A DNA stretch of 64,000 bases from Burhinus oedicnemus (GCA_008921705.1 VFFE01008908.1:241482-305481), one strand, 5' to 3'; positions 38,201-51,940 are shown, numbered from the stretch's first letter. Notes: generated by a model from the letters alone, not told the origin. Translations and numbers: made by a program.

Positions 38201-41010
38201 AAACTAAGCACACATTTCAGTCTGGTGTGTGTTTCTACACTTAATATTTTTTTTTAAACCAAAAAATGGGCTGTGCAGGTTATTTACTTAACATAAATCA
38301 AATGTATCATATACACTGTTTCTTTGGATTGGCATACGACTTAGAAAAATACAGTAAGATTCTGAAAAATCTGGAGAAAATTTATTAAATATGATTTTTA
38401 CTGTAATAGAATATTAATGTAACCCAATGCTCATTTCCCATTAAGTTGATCCCTTTTTAATACACACATGCTTTTTATTATTTTGCACTCATGCGAAAAT
38501 TCCACATTCAGAGAGTTTCCATCTCCTTAGGAATGTCTCTGGCAAAGGCACAGTAAGAAATCTTGAACTAAAAAAAAAAAAAAATAGACAGCAAATATCG
38601 AACGATAAGATGCGGCGAAGCGCTGATGAACTGAAGCAAAAGCCAATGATATAATAAAGGGTAAAAAGGCATTCAGCACGGCGAGGGGAACAGTCGAAAC
38701 AATTACACTTTAAACCCCTCCTTCCCACTGCCACTGTACCACAGCACAGATGAAAATGTTTGATTTGCAACATAAAAGATTCATTAATTACCACTTGAAT
38801 ATTTAAAGCTATTTTGCAGACTAACAGAGGTAGATAAAGCACTGAATTAAAACCTCTAATAAAATTGTAAAAATATTTCTGCAAGTTTACCAGCGTTGCG
38901 ATTCCTCCCGGTTTCGGGAGCCAGGCTTGGCTTGGTAGAGGAGGTATTCATTTGGGTTGGGTTTTTTTTTTTTTTGAGTGGGTATTTGAAGTAAGATGGT
39001 GCGATTGCACAGTGCTATTTGTCACTCCTTTTTGAATGTTTACCAAATACTTACTTGGACTCTCTCCCTTCACATATGGTTGCCCTTCACGGGCAAAGTG
39101 GCTTCCACAAAAGACGACCGTGGCTGATGAGGGTGTTTGAGCTGTACGTTCGTTTCAGTACGTTCCCATATACAGTAAAATCTCGTCATAACTCTGCTAT
39201 TATACTCTCTCTGGTATCAGGCAGTTGTACTTTGTAGGGGGGGGGAATAAATCTGTTAATCCTGTTATAATTACCTTTGTTAGACTTAAAAAAGAAAAAA
39301 AAATTGGGACCAGTATCCTCTTTCGCAGGGCTGGAGAACTGGGGCAAATGGGCAGGAATGGGGATCGTGGCGAGCATCTTTGTAACCGCGTGGTCCACCC
39401 CGAATTCACCCCGTGGAGGCCGAGCTGGTAGCTCAGGGCTTACCGGTTCTCGTGTATAAATGCGCAGCTTGCAAAGGCCGAGTCACGTGCACACAGGCAG
39501 AAAGCACAGTGTAACTTAAAAAAAATTAAGTGTGTATTTTTATTTGCACGAGTTCTGCCTGTACGCAATGCGGCCTCAGTTTTGTGAGCCCCACTCACCA
39601 GGCGATGGAAATCTTGGTGGCTGAGGAGCTGAATGTGACACTTGACAATCGCATATGTTAATTTTTACCTGTTTGCATTCAGTTGGCAGCCAGATTTTTT
39701 TTTTAAAAAAAAAAAACAACAAGCCACATTCTATTTTTAAACGAGTGACTATCTGAAATCCACCACAGTGCAGCGAGGGCTTGATTGCAGGATGCGGGTT
39801 GAAAGATACAGTAACAGCTCTTTTAACAGTATGTTAACGATGATGAGCAGAGCCAAAGTGTATGGATTTAATAAGAGAAAACCAGTTACTGTTCTTTCTC
39901 ATTGTCATTAATTTATGCAGTTGGCCAATGAAATTAAAAAAAATGTCCATTTATATTTGGATACACCCTTTACACAACTCTTTCTCTTGTAGTTATTGAG
40001 CGTCTGCTCCAATTAAAAGGATTTTGAAACATTTCCGCTGTATTTGGATGTGAGATGCTTGATTTCGAAAGTTCTTGGTAGGTCCAGAGTGCCCGAGCTG
40101 CCCGAGGAAGCTGCTGCCGGCAACGGGAGCCCCGTCACGGGCATCGCCGTCTGCCGGCACCTGGGCTCCACCGTCACCAGCAAATCATCATATCCAGCGC
40201 AGTCGCTCTCCGCTCCTGCCAGAAAGGAAAGGGCGTACTCAAAATATTCCAGGCCTTGCCCTTGCTTATTGTTTTTGGAAAGTCTCTTTTTTTTTTTTTC
40301 GTTCAATCCGCTTGGTAATGTTCATTTGTGTTGGGCACCATCAGAGGCTGTCAGTTTATATGATATGAGTGGAGGGGCATTTGGTGATGTTTGCAATATT
40401 TTAGACTTTAGAAAAATTATTCTCGGTGTATTTGCTGTGTTAGAAAAACGCCTTTCTCCTAGTAGTTTGTAGATATATGGGTATATATACCGGCATATAC
40501 TTTTTTATGTGCTTTGATATGTATATAGAAATGAAGTTATGCTAAGCAGAGCCTCTTAAAACCTGAAAAGGGAGGAGTCCTGGAATTACTGACTTCCCCG
40601 GCAGCACCACGTGCGGTGCAGACGTCCCCGTGCCATGAAAGGGGGGCAGGAGCTGGCCCAGACCTGGCGGTGGCTCGTGCCCGTCTTCGCCTTGAGCGGT
40701 GAGAGCAGCCCTGGTGTATTCCCACAGCAAACGTGCGCACACACGGCCAGCCCTCGCGTTTTTGGCTTTGCCGCTTCCGTAGGCACGCAGAGAGCCTTCC
40801 AAAGGCGTGATGTTTATACCTCGTGCCCAACCCTTGCTATTTTTAAATACCGCTACTTTATGCTGCGTTTTCAAAGCTTCCCCCCCCCCGACGCCTCGTG
40901 CAGTTTGGAGCCTTCTCACCTGTTTACAGCACCGCTGAGCGCTGGCAAATGCAAAACAAAAACATCTGATAAAAATCAAATATTGTGTTGCTAACTGCAA
41001 AGTTCATTTC
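35221..41010. other. Gene-free downstream interval, mostly AT-rich
   Basis: No exon recognised. AT-rich blocks with POU/homeodomain-type cores occur at about 35281-35570 (TTTTGCATATAATG) and 37300-38520 (repeated AATTA, ATTAAT and AATAAA words), separated by a GC-richer part at 35.9-37.0 kb. Homopolymer runs occur at 35572-35590 (T then G), 38570-38584 and 39695-39716. Part of the first few kilobases could belong to a longer FOXP1 3' UTR. Confidence 0.6.
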
Positions 41011-41225
41011 CCCTCAGAAGTCCTTCTTTAATTATAAAACCCGCATAACCCATTTCCTTTGGTGTGCAGAAAGGTGTGTAATTAAACTATCAGCATAATA
41101 CCTTTCTACATGTAAAACCTGCACTTATGAACTTTAACTGCTGAATAAAAACTCCTATTACATGACCATTAAGTATTATGAATAAAGCAAGTCATTGTAG
41201 TACTTGATTAATTTTTACGCACTAA
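41011..41225. promoter_or_regulatory. Candidate conserved non-coding element
   Basis: AT-rich but complex sequence with TTTAATTATAA, GTGTAATTAAAC and TTGATTAATTTTT cores, a T-box-like GGTGTG, and no simple repeats. A candidate developmental enhancer of the kind that populates the gene desert next to FOXP1. Conservation is not visible from one sequence. Confidence 0.3.
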
Positions 41226-44200
41226 CCATTGCGTTCAGCACAAATTTGGTTTCTGTAGGTGTCCTCTCTCTCCCGGCTGTCCCGGCGGCCCAACCATCTT
41301 CACCCAGCTCTAGGGTTGTGCTGCATCTCTCCGTGCTTTTCTCCTGGCCGTGGCCTGGAAAAATCCCCAAGGCTATGTGTCCTTTCTGTGGTCATCACGG
41401 CGGAGGAACGAGCTTTGCTCTGTTTCTGAAATGTCTCCGTCACGGCGTGGCCGGGGAAGGGGGAAAGGCGGCAGCGGGGAGGAGAACTGCTCTCTGCAGG
41501 GCTGAGCCCCGACTCGCTCATCACACCTCTGGGTGGACTGGGCCGTTAGTCGCAGATGGGTATTTTTTTAACTAATCAGGGAAACCTGATTTGGTCTTCT
41601 TTCATGCCGATGTGTCAGCAGACCTCCACAGGAGAACCTCTCCGTGCTGCTCATGCCTTCCCTTTCGCAGGGTCCCAGCAGCTTTGCCTTACGCGCGTTA
41701 CCTACAGCCCTGGTCCTCCTAGAAATGCGTCCTCCACGTACCAGCATCTTGCCAAGTGAAGTGGGAAGGCAAAAAATAAATATCCCAGCTAAAACCCACA
41801 ACTCCAAAATCATAACTGACAGCAAGATGGAGCATGCCAAGATGCTGGGGAGGATTATATGGCGCTGGTCCTGGCTGCCGAGGAGCCTGCGCTTAGCAGC
41901 CAAGAGGGCACGTCCTGTCCTACGTGTGAACCTTCAGGTCCCCAAGCCATTATTCATCAATTCCTTGCAGCCACATTCCCATATGCTGCACGATGGTTAT
42001 ACTGAGGCTGATCTTTGAAGTCTGGAGCCGGGAAGTTTAGCTCAGTTATAATCACCAGCATTTCCAGCTCTTGGAAATCTGCACTAACCACTCAAGGCAG
42101 CCAGTCTGCATTATGTCCTTGTCATATGTATATATTTGCATGTTCATTAGCCATGTAGTAGCACAGCTGTATGTGGTTTCATTTAGCTTTTAATTATCTT
42201 CTTTGGGTTGGTGTTTTCATCTCCACCAGACTTAGCAAAGAAAAGAAAATCACTTAGGCAAAATAAATGCTGCTGAGCAGGCCTGGGACAAGGACTACTA
42301 TTTCCTTGTGCATCCTACTGTTCCGTTGCACGAGAGGTGTTGGGTTCGGAAGTTCCAACAAATTAAATCTGTCTCTTCGTTTTCCCCGTTGTATGCTTAT
42401 CTTATTCAGGTGGTTGTGGGTGTAATTTTTCATTTGCAGCAGGTGGCTGTTTACACATTAGATAAACTCCATCCTTACAATCCTTGGCATGGCTGTTTGT
42501 ATTTGCTCCAACAGCTGCTGTTCCAGCCCTCGCTCGCACACAGATCAAGGCATCCTCCTCTTTTGATGGAAATGACTCATACCTCGGATGAGCTGAAACA
42601 AAAATACCATGCTCAGCTGCAGACACCTGCATTCATGCGCTGGGTTTAAAAGTTAGGATGTGGGTTCTAGCTAATTTTATTCTCTTCAGGTTCTTATACC
42701 ACACCCTTTATTTTGGTTTCTGAGAAATTTCCATTAGTAAGAACAAAACAAGGTGACTAATATCTGCGTTGAACTTTCTTCTCCTTTCCTCCCCCCTCCC
42801 CCCACCATGCACAAAGAGAAAAATTATGTGATTTATTTCTTTCACCACAATTACTTGTAACGAGGCCAGTCCTAACGCGCTCCCCTTTGTTTCACTGGCC
42901 GGCAGGGTCAAAGGCTCAGGGGTCATCTTTGGTTTAGCAAGCGGCGAGGTCATCTGCCGCTTTACGACGGTGCGGAGCGAACTGGGGGGGCGATGCTGAG
43001 ACACCCCCCTCCCATACGCTCCTGTCCCTCGCGTGCACAGCATCAAGGCCCAGAAGAAGCGTTGACGGCGAGGCCAAGCTTATTTCACAGCAGTGAAAAT
43101 GAGAACTGAGCTTTTTAAATAGGTGGTGACTTAAAAGCAGCCGTGGAGAGGAGCGGAGCTGAAGGGTCCTGGCTGTCCCCGCTGCCGGAGCCAGCCGCTC
43201 GCTGCAGGAGCGATGTTTGCAGAGACAAAATGGAGCAAAGTGCCCCCAGCACCGCGGGATGGGGCAAGTGTCTCCGCATAGCCAGCTCCGAAATGACAGA
43301 CTTGTATTTTTTCTCTTACAAACATAGCACAGTAGGAGCGCAGGCGTGACAAGAACCTGGAAGCCCTCAGCTGCCGGCTAGCTCACGGGTGTGTGGGCCT
43401 CTCCTTGGCTAATGGAGGATCTCACTGGGCTTCACTAGGGAAATACAGCGCCCGACTGGTTTGCTGATCAGCTTGTGCTCTTTAAAAGAGCTCCTCGACT
43501 CAGCTCAGGGCGAAAGTCACCGCTGGTTAGAAAGTGCCCACTGGTACAGATACACTGGTCTACCCTCATCCTTATCCTAGGTGGTGTCTAACAGCCTCTC
43601 ACTGTTGAGCAGAGCACCTGTCTGGTTGACGAGCTAAAACAAGCCCTGCCTGGCTCTTGCGGTGGTGGTGACTGGCTCTTGACACTTTTTTTCTTCTTTG
43701 TTAAAGGAACTGGGCATATTCAGTGCTGATGCGAGAAGGCACAGCTTCGCTGGAGCCGATGGTACTGTTTTCCTGTTACGCCAATGGTTTATTTGGGGAA
43801 GAATTCCCAAGTGCCTGTTGGGGAATTGGAGCCAGGCTGCCAGGAGCAGATGGTGTCTTATCAAAGGGCGATAATTGTTCATGAATTAGACTCCTCTGCA
43901 TCACCTTCCTCACGCAGACCCAGAGTAATGGCTGGAGCAAGCCCCATCTTCTCTGCCTGCCATTGCAGCAGCCTTCCTGTAGCAGGGGAAATATATTTTT
44001 ATAGTTTGCTTACCTTGACACTTCAAACATTTTCCCAGCAAGCTGAAGGTGTAATTAAATGACATGCCAGATGCCAGTGCGCATTATATTATACCACCTC
44101 TCAGCTGGGCTAGCGAAAGGGAATGAATGGAGCCTTAAGACAGCTCTCCTATAGATAGTTATTATCTCTTTTCAATAAAGAATGGGTAAGGTTGAGCAAA

Positions 44201-45954
44201 ATGTCAGTAAACCTGTAATTTTCTAGCCTTTCGGTTACCTCTGTTCTTCTGATCCACCAGTGATGTGAAGTTTTGTTGTACTTTGTTCCGTCAATTATGG
44301 CATCTCTCCAAGAAGGCGGCAGGCTCTTGTGTCACGTAAGCATATTTATGATAAGGTATGTTCTGATCTTCCTGTTGTGCTTGAAACCAGGTGTTCTGGG
44401 CCCTTTGAGGTGGGATTGCAGCATGGCCTCTTTAGGCCAACACAGCTTTTGGGGCAAAGCTCTTTAGCCATAGGCTAAAAAAGCAAAAGCTTGCTGGGAA
44501 AATGACAGCAAGATTTCATAACTTCAAACTTTAAGAAATTAAACTTTTTTTGTGACTTTAATAATAGGTTTTCTAGAACATATATGCTTACTTCATTGTA
44601 TCTGCTACCTCAGAAGATGGATCTGGTGTATCTCTTGGCTCTTGCACTCAGGTTTTAAAGCGCTGGGTTTTCAGCTTTGCAGGACACCAGCCCAGTTCTC
44701 AGGGAGACAAGATGTTGGCTGTCACAAGACAAACTTGCCAATGGGATTTATTTACTTACTTGGAAGTGGAAATGTTATTTTAATAATCCAGCCAGGACGG
44801 GAGTGGAGGTGTTGGAGAAACTCATCGCTGGCTGAAGAAGGGGTTGCTGTAGCATCTTGTGTTCCTCTCTCTGCTGGCTGGGTGTGCTCCTCATGGAGGG
44901 CAGGAGACCGAGCCGGGGAAGGAAAGGACTGCAGGAGCAAGGGCTGTTGGGTTTTTGGGGTTTCTTTTTGGAAAACTCAAACCTTGATAATTCTTCGGCT
45001 AGATATTTATATTTATCAAGAGCACGGGAGTCATGCTGTTTTAATACCAACATTTTTAATGGGTTGATGACTTAGTGCCACCTGGAGAGCCAACGACAGT
45101 GGCCAGCCCCGGCTCGAGCTGAACTAGAGCACTAAACGCACCGGCAGCCGGCAAGGCTCTCCTCTGCTTTTTTGGGGGTGAGACGCTTCGTTTGACAGAA
45201 GAAAGCAACAGCCTGAAACTTTCGCATGCTGTCAGTTCAGTGTGTGCAGGGCACTTCTTTCAGAAGTGAGGCGTGCTCATAATTAAAGATTAATTTCCTA
45301 GCGCTAAAACCAAAGCCTTCCTCAAAGTCTACTGTCAACAGACTTGCTCCCTTTCAGTGACATTTGCATTTCTAATTGGGACTGCTTATTACCAGAAAGT
45401 CTCTGCAGCTGAGATTTAATTGTATGTATTTGCTGGTTGTCTTCTTAAACCAGTGCTCTGCAACTGATATTACCTAGTCTCACGTGAGTGGGCACAATTT
45501 CACCCTGCCAGATGGGCATGAACATACACATGCACGGGAAACCACCATGTGCACCAAGAAGATGGCTTGTCCGTGAGAAACGTTGAAAAGGTCAGGCCAT
45601 ATAGAGAAGTCAGATGTGTAGAGGAGCAAAATCAGAAATGGAGAAGGCCAACCCTCTGCTTTTAAGCTGGGGTTAATGTTTTCTCCGTTCTCTCGAACTG
45701 TGATGTTTCTCTTTTGGAAGTTCTTATAAATCTTAACAGAGACGTGAATCACTTTTTCCTTCTCTAATTTATTGATTTTTTAATTTTTTTTTTTGTCCTT
45801 GAAGAACTGATATTGAGAAATCTGTTGAACAAGTTACAGCATACCGCTTAGTCCCCTAGTCATCAGAAATTGTAAAAAGTGGGTTTCTGTGGCATGACAC
45901 TCCCCATTCCTCTAAGTTCTTCTTTAGTGCAGGAATCAAAAACCCAGGGGGCAA
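41226..45954. other. Gene-free interval
   Basis: No recognised exon. GC-richer at 41.2-42.0 and 42.9-43.4 kb, AT-rich elsewhere, with a TAAT-containing block near 42080-42250. Frames of up to 171 codons (44552-45067) show no domain. Confidence 0.6.
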
Positions 45955-46176
45955 AGTCCTGTACAGACACTGTGAGAGAGATGGTGCCTGCCCAGAACAG
46001 CTTACTGCTGGAATAGGCAGGAGAGAAAGGAAATATTATTATTCCTCTTTAACAGATGGGAAACCAAGGCGCAGAGAGTTGAAGAGGCTTGCCAAAAGTC
46101 AGACAGAAATCTGAAAACAGCCAGGAACCAAATCCATGTCTGCTGAGAGTCAGGCCAGTGCCTTAATCACTTGTCT
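45955..46176 (-). mobile_element. Ancient amniote MIR-like (CORE-SINE) fragment
   Basis: Reading + strand, 46034-46085 has TATTATTATTCCTCTTTAAC, AGATGGGAAACC and GCGCAGAGAG, then GCTTGCCAAAAGTCAGACAG, and ends CAGTGCCTTAATCACT. These are the diagnostic words of the MIR core in reverse complement. The preceding CTGCCCAGAACAGCTTACTG (45987-46006) fits the 3' part of the reptile/bird form. Heavily diverged and immobile. Confidence 0.7.
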
Positions 46177-48032
46177 CTTCATAGATTTCATTTCTGCAGT
46201 TAATTGACTTATTCACTAGGACAAATGATGAAATTTCTGCCTCTCGCTATAGTGCCGGTGCTCCTATATCCTCTCCTACCCCACACATCATTCCTTTCTG
46301 TTTTTTCTGCTGTACATGTAAAGCAGCCTCTCTCATCCTCCTTCTGCTTAGAAAGGTACCCTGCGAAGGTCTGCCATCATTTGTGTACTCCAGCCCTGAC
46401 CTTCCTCACAAATAAATTCCCTTCTTCTTTTCCAACCTCCATCCGATTTGCCCACAGCCTTGTGATAATTCATGTCTGGTGCTGGAAGCACCACAGCTGT
46501 CTATAGAGCTGTGATTAACTCCTGAATTGAGATGCTCAGTCCCCTGGGAAGGAAGAATTTGTGGGTACCACCATGGTCCCACCCCGTGTGCATCCCAGCC
46601 CAAAGCCTGGCCACAAACCCCTGCACGCAGCTCCGTGCTGGAGAAATTCAGGGAGTAAGCAAAGAGCTTATGCAAATCCTCTCCTATCCATCACGAAAGG
46701 GAGTCCTTCATACTTCAGAAACGATGGGAGAAACAATCTATCGATATTCTGTAATGAGCATAAATGCCCTTTATAAATTGTTTCCCTTTTATTGACTCTA
46801 AAGCAAATGTAGCCGTGAATGCTGTACATTAATACATTTTATACCTTCTAATGGTTTGATGGCCTCATATATCCAGTAACGCTGAGAATAATCATTAGAT
46901 TGTAAGGAGTGCAAAATATGTTTTATCACTTGAAAATGGAATTCCTTCTTGAAAGGTAAAACCAGTGGTAGATCATTGATTTGAAAGGTCAGGGTTAAAA
47001 AGCTTATTAACGACTGGGTTAAGCTCTAGTAAAATTCTTTGTTTTACTCAGCTGTATGAAGCATTTAGCTAAGTGAGACTCTTCATTAGGACATTAGTGC
47101 TTTTATACTAGCTGTGTAAGGTAAAAATCAGTAATTTCCAGCTTATGTTCAGGAAAAATGCATTGCAAGTAGCACATACTCCTCCAAATAACACTGAGCG
47201 ACACGTGGCCATGGGTACGATGGAAAACGACTGCTGCAGAGTCCGGGGGTGGGGGGCGGCCGGTGTGACAATCCCTCCCTCTCCCCATCCCGTGCTGGGG
47301 ACCCATGAGCAAGTGTTGGCCAAGCAGATATATCATGTAGAGCAGCGAACCGCTGGGTAGAAATACTAGCTTGGGTTCCAGAAGCCATATAGTAATGTCA
47401 GGATGCCGCAGCGCTGAGTTAATTAGCCCCGACTCCCTACAGGGCTTTAGATTAGCTAAAGCTCTGGGTTCACGGGGCTGCAATGCTTCCTGCCACCAAG
47501 ACGGGGAGTTTCTGCTGGGGGGAATATGTGCGTGTCCCTCCGGCCAGATCCTTAGCAGACACGAGTCACAGCATGCGGAGAAAAGCTCTGTATTTTGGGT
47601 ACGCCAATGGTAACCACACAAGATCCTCGTTATAGCCTTATACCCATCCCAGCCATCATGGAGCAGATGAACAGCCCAGAAGCAGGGCAGAATGGGACCA
47701 TGGCATGGGATGCTGCTCACTGAGAGTGATGGGATTTGTTCGAGGTCACATGTGCAATTTGGGGCCGGGGAAAAACTTGTACCTGCTCGAAGAGCTCGAA
47801 GAGCTGGCTGTCCTTTCCAGCCAACCCACAGGCCTGCTGTGCTGGTGGACGTAGAAAAAGGAGTAAGTTTATGAATTACTTAGCTAAAAAGTGAAAAATA
47901 TCTCAGGGCATCATGGTATTGCAAGGCAAACACGAACATAAGTGTTCAAGCCATATGAAAATAAGAAAGGTGATTACTCAGCAGCACACTGCACTGACCC
48001 TGCCTACTTGCCAAAAAAAAGTGGAAATAATT
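46177..48032. other. Gene-free interval
   Basis: No exon recognised. 46800-47100 is AT-rich and complex (CATTAATACATTTTATACC, AATCATTAGATTG) and may be a regulatory element. A minus-strand frame of 205 codons at 47103-47720 has no recognisable domain or signal and no splice or promoter context, and is best treated as chance. Confidence 0.55.
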
Positions 48033-48174
48033 TCATGGAATCATAAAAAATCACAGAATGGTTTGGGTTGGAAGGGACCTTAAAGACCATCTAGTTCCAA
48101 CCCCCTGCCATGGGCATGGACACCTTCCACTAGACCTGCTTGCTCAAAGCCCCATCCAACCTGGCCTTGAACCC
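48033..48174 (-). mobile_element. CR1 LINE 3'-end fragment
   Basis: On the + strand it reads AATCACAGAATGGTTTGGGT, TGGAAGGGACCTTAAAGACC, CCTGCCATGGGCATGGACAC, CTTGCTCAAAGCCCCATCCA and CTGGCCTTGAACC. This is the reverse complement of the avian CR1 3' end, with little divergence. It is severely 5'-truncated (about 140 bp), as usual for CR1, and has no poly(A). Confidence 0.95.
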
Positions 48175-51100
48175 CTTTATTTCAAACACAATTATTTTAA
48201 ATAATTGTTGTTTGTGAGGGGGCTTCTTCCTTTCTTGGCCATTGTCTCTTTAGAAGCCTGAAGAGATTGAGCGTGGATGTGATGTGGGAGCACAGAAAGG
48301 AGGGATCAGCTGCCTAAATTTAGCACTACCATAAACAAGAGCAGATATTTTAATCCTGTGCCATAATGCAGCTGCTGGTAAAGACAAAAAGTCCGTGTCA
48401 GAAGTGATGTAAAATAATTTCACACAGCTTAGTTTTACTTTCTTATTTTTACTAATGTAAGGAATGATTGTTTTGCTAACAAAATGCATTGCAGGAGACG
48501 ACACTAGGGCGAAGTGCCTCTCCAGCACCCTGATAAACCACAGGACGGCAGGAAAGGCAGCGCCGGCACCGTGCTCCCAGCTGCCTTCTGACGCTGCAAA
48601 TGCTAATACATCGCTGGGGCAATAACCAAACGCTGTCACACGGGCACTGCCACGTGCTGACCATCAACTTGGGGCACTTTCCTCTGTGTGACAGTGACGT
48701 CTTCTCCTCTTCCTCCGTCCCTCTTTGCTTGGTTGCGTGCTAGCTGTTTTAAACTTTATTTATTTTTAGCACTTTGAAAAATTCACGCTGTTTCCAGAAA
48801 GATTCTTAATGTTTGTCCTCAGCATCTGCTACCTGTTTCTAACAAAAAAGAGAGACCTCAAACTCTGTCATGCTGTATTTAGAAGGCTTTTAAATGTTTT
48901 TAATGGAACAAAATAACAATACAGAATATAATACCCATAGCATGTGCTTGGTGCAGTATAATTGCTCTGGGACACTCAATCCTTTTCCTATAAAGCAGCC
49001 GTACCAACCCAACCATCGGAACAACTTCAATATTTTACAGTGAAATTAAATCGCAGATTAAAACAGATGGTTCGAACATTTCATTACAAGCTGTGGTGCT
49101 TATTTGCTGACCATTGGCTGGTATATGTAAACATATAAAAAGCAAAAGAGCCCTTGGATACAAACCATACTCTCGCTTAGCTTTTCATTCATGGTTATAG
49201 CATGGTTATGAATGTTATGGATCCAGACAGGGTCTTTAAAGGTGCTGAATTCAATTTACTTTTACCGATGAAAGGAAGAGGTCATAGAAAGTGCAGAATG
49301 GGTGGGAAGAATACAGGGGGTTTGTTAACTGTCCTGCCAATGCATTTCGGTTCACAGCTCGGCGGGTCCGGAGCACTTCTGCATCCTTATGGCACAGAAA
49401 CCCGGCACCAGCCCCCTGCCAGCCTGGGAAGCTGCTGGCTCCCACCCACCCACGCGGCTGCACCCAGAGTTTCCCCCGTCGTCCTTGGCTGGTGGCTGTG
49501 GGAGAAGGTGCTGTGGATTTCTGCGCTCCAGGCCAACCCGTGCCTGTGCTTTCATTGCTGACTTTGGATGCCTCTCTCCACCGCCTATGTGAAAACCCTT
49601 TAAAAGAGCTTAAGTTGTAGATCGCTGGTGCTTCCTTACGCCTTTGGCTGCTTATCTGGTCAAAGGGACCAGTACCTATTGCACGTGGCAGCGGAAAGGT
49701 TTAATGAAATATTTGCAAAGTACTTTGAGGTCACTGGATGAAAAAAATGCTGCTTGACTGCAAGGCGTGAACACCTGGAGTAAGGAAGAAGACTGTTGTT
49801 GAGTGTGTGCCAGTATGTGTTTCGGTAACATGAATGGGCAGAGAAACGCCAAAGGTTGCTGCTCTGCTCAGCCCTGTAGGGCCAGGACAGGGTGGGCAGC
49901 TCAGGGGCTGCGACAGGAGGGCAGTGCTGTCAGCCCATCAAACAAGCTGTCCTCGCTGAATGAGTTAACTCTGCCTAAGAGGTATTAAATAAACCCCCCA
50001 CAATTACAGCAAGTATTTCCCCGCGTTTCCGATGCTGCGCTCAGCGAAGTTGCCCCAGGTATTTCATTTTTCAGATATTGTCAAACAAACAGAATTCTAC
50101 TCTAAAAATAATTACGAACAGATCTATAAACGTATTTAGTTTTGGCAGAACTGAAATGAATAGATGTTTCTTAAATGTAATTGTCTAAATTGTGTAAATG
50201 CCATGCCTTCAGACATTTTCCATGCTGGTTAGTGCTGGGTTAGTGAAAGTGTAGGGACTTCAGGAAGTCAAAACCTCGTTCTGCACATCTCCGTAGGCAG
50301 CACGGTGAGCCAAGGGATTCTGTTTTACCTCTCTTCATGATGCAATAACATCATGAAGTGATATTAGCCCTTAGGGAGAACACAGTATGTGCGTTACAAC
50401 CTTGCGTATGGATTAGGAAAGAAAACATTTCCCCTTTGCTATTGGTGTGCCCAGCAATCCCAGTCAGCATCTCTGTCCCAAAGAGTTGAGTCTGAATGAG
50501 CCTGGGCTCACAGTGCCCAAAGGACTGGAAAATAAATTTAAGTTTTCGTAGCTTTAGGGGAAAAAATTAAAGCTATGGTGCTAAGAGTCTTGTTAAGCTC
50601 TTGGAAAGCTGCAAAGAAACGGGGAGAAAGGTTCTGGGGATAGATATGCTCAGCAAAACAAACAAATAGGAATCTTCATTAAAATCCGCCTCCTCTCTCC
50701 CAGTTCAGTGGCGGAGCTTCTGGAGGCTTTTATGCAGTTAAGATTTGACCAGAACTTCCAGCTACCAGAGCAGTATCTTGATTTCTTGACTGGTACATTA
50801 CTGGGCTTGCTGGGAGCCTTGGTTACAGTACTGCGAGCTGCTTCAGTCACCAACGTAGTCCGTATTACCCCAGGCCTTAGAAATAATGGACACCAATCAT
50901 ACAGGACAGTGCAGGGCCTCGTTTCTCTCACTGGGACTCAAATCTTGAAACAGCGATGGCTAAAGACACGTTCACAGGTGTCCACATCTGCTTCGGAATT
51001 TAAACCTTAAACCCTACTCCTACAAGGGCTTTAGAAAATGAGCGCCTAAAGATGCTTCCCCAAAGTACAGGGGAAGGCATTAGATAGAGAGGGTCACTTT

Positions 51101-51175
51101 TTTGTGACACTGTTCTTTTAGGATCATAGCTACATCTTCAGACACATAATCCTTGATCATTGTGTGTTAAAGCTG
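48175..51175. other. Gene-free interval
   Basis: No exon recognised. AT-rich with a GC-richer patch near 49.35-49.6 kb. Open frames of up to 119 codons show no known domain. Confidence 0.55.
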
Positions 51176-51298
51176 TCATGCAGAAGAGTTTGCTCGTATA
51201 ACAGCATATAGTTGACAACAAACTAGAAGAGCCATTTAAAGAAAAAAATCTTACAATGTATGCTTAAAAGTGTAAAAAAAAAAAAAAAAAAAAAAAAA
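51176..51298 (+). repeat. Local duplicate, copy 1, ending in an A25 run
   Basis: Begins TCATGCAGAAGAGTTTGCTC and ends GTATGCTTAAAAGTGT followed by 25 A. It matches 51941-52055 at all but 7 of 98 positions before the A run. The sequences diverge completely after the A run. Confidence 0.85.
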
Positions 51299-51526
51299 GT
51301 TTGTAAATGTAAAACCTGTTAGGTTTCTGCATTCAACTAGAAGTGAAATGAAAAATCAAGGCTTATGTAGAATAAGTGACCACAAAAAAATATTACCTTT
51401 TTTTGATTCTCACTCGCAAGAGTCCCGCCGCAGGTCCTGCACCTCCCCTCTCCCGGAGCTCCGGCTTCGGGAAGAGACCGGGGCAGGGATTCTGGTTCTA
51501 CAGATACTGAAGATCATTAGATATTT

Positions 51527-51562
51527 TATATATATACATACATAAATATATATATATATAAA
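51527..51562 (+). repeat. TA-rich microsatellite
   Basis: Runs of TA interrupted by two CATA units. Confidence 0.85.
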
Positions 51563-51920
51563 GTTTTTAAAAATAATTTTGAACTATTGTAGTTTTCAGA
51601 TCACCAATAATCTACGTTCGTTATAGCATGGAAAAAAAAAAATAGCATTTAAACTCTTTTGAAATCCTTTGGTACCTTTGGTTAATGAACTCAGAGTGAG
51701 TTTTTAGCTGTTTCAGAAGTCATTTAGTATTCTAGTCTTGCGAGGTGAATTTGCAGTTAACAACTGCATTTTAACGGGCCCAGAACAGGTAACAAACTAT
51801 CTTCTACCCATAAGCCTTGATGAAAATGGTACAGTCCAGACTGTTAGCATGGTGCTTCGTGTGTATGTGCTGCCAGTAACAAGATTTTTTTTTTTTTTTT
51901 TTTTTTATAAGGGCAAAAAA

Positions 51921-51940
51921 NNNNNNNNNNNNNNNNNNNN
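51921..51940. other. Assembly gap (20 N)
   Basis: Twenty N. On the left is a T22 tract (51885-51906); on the right is the second copy of the local duplicate, whose similarity starts at the first base after the gap. Confidence 0.95.

Noticed and set aside
47103..47720. 205-codon minus-strand open frame
   Set aside because: No family, signal peptide or domain recognised; overlapping frames are open in several phases. Would need expression or conservation to be believed.
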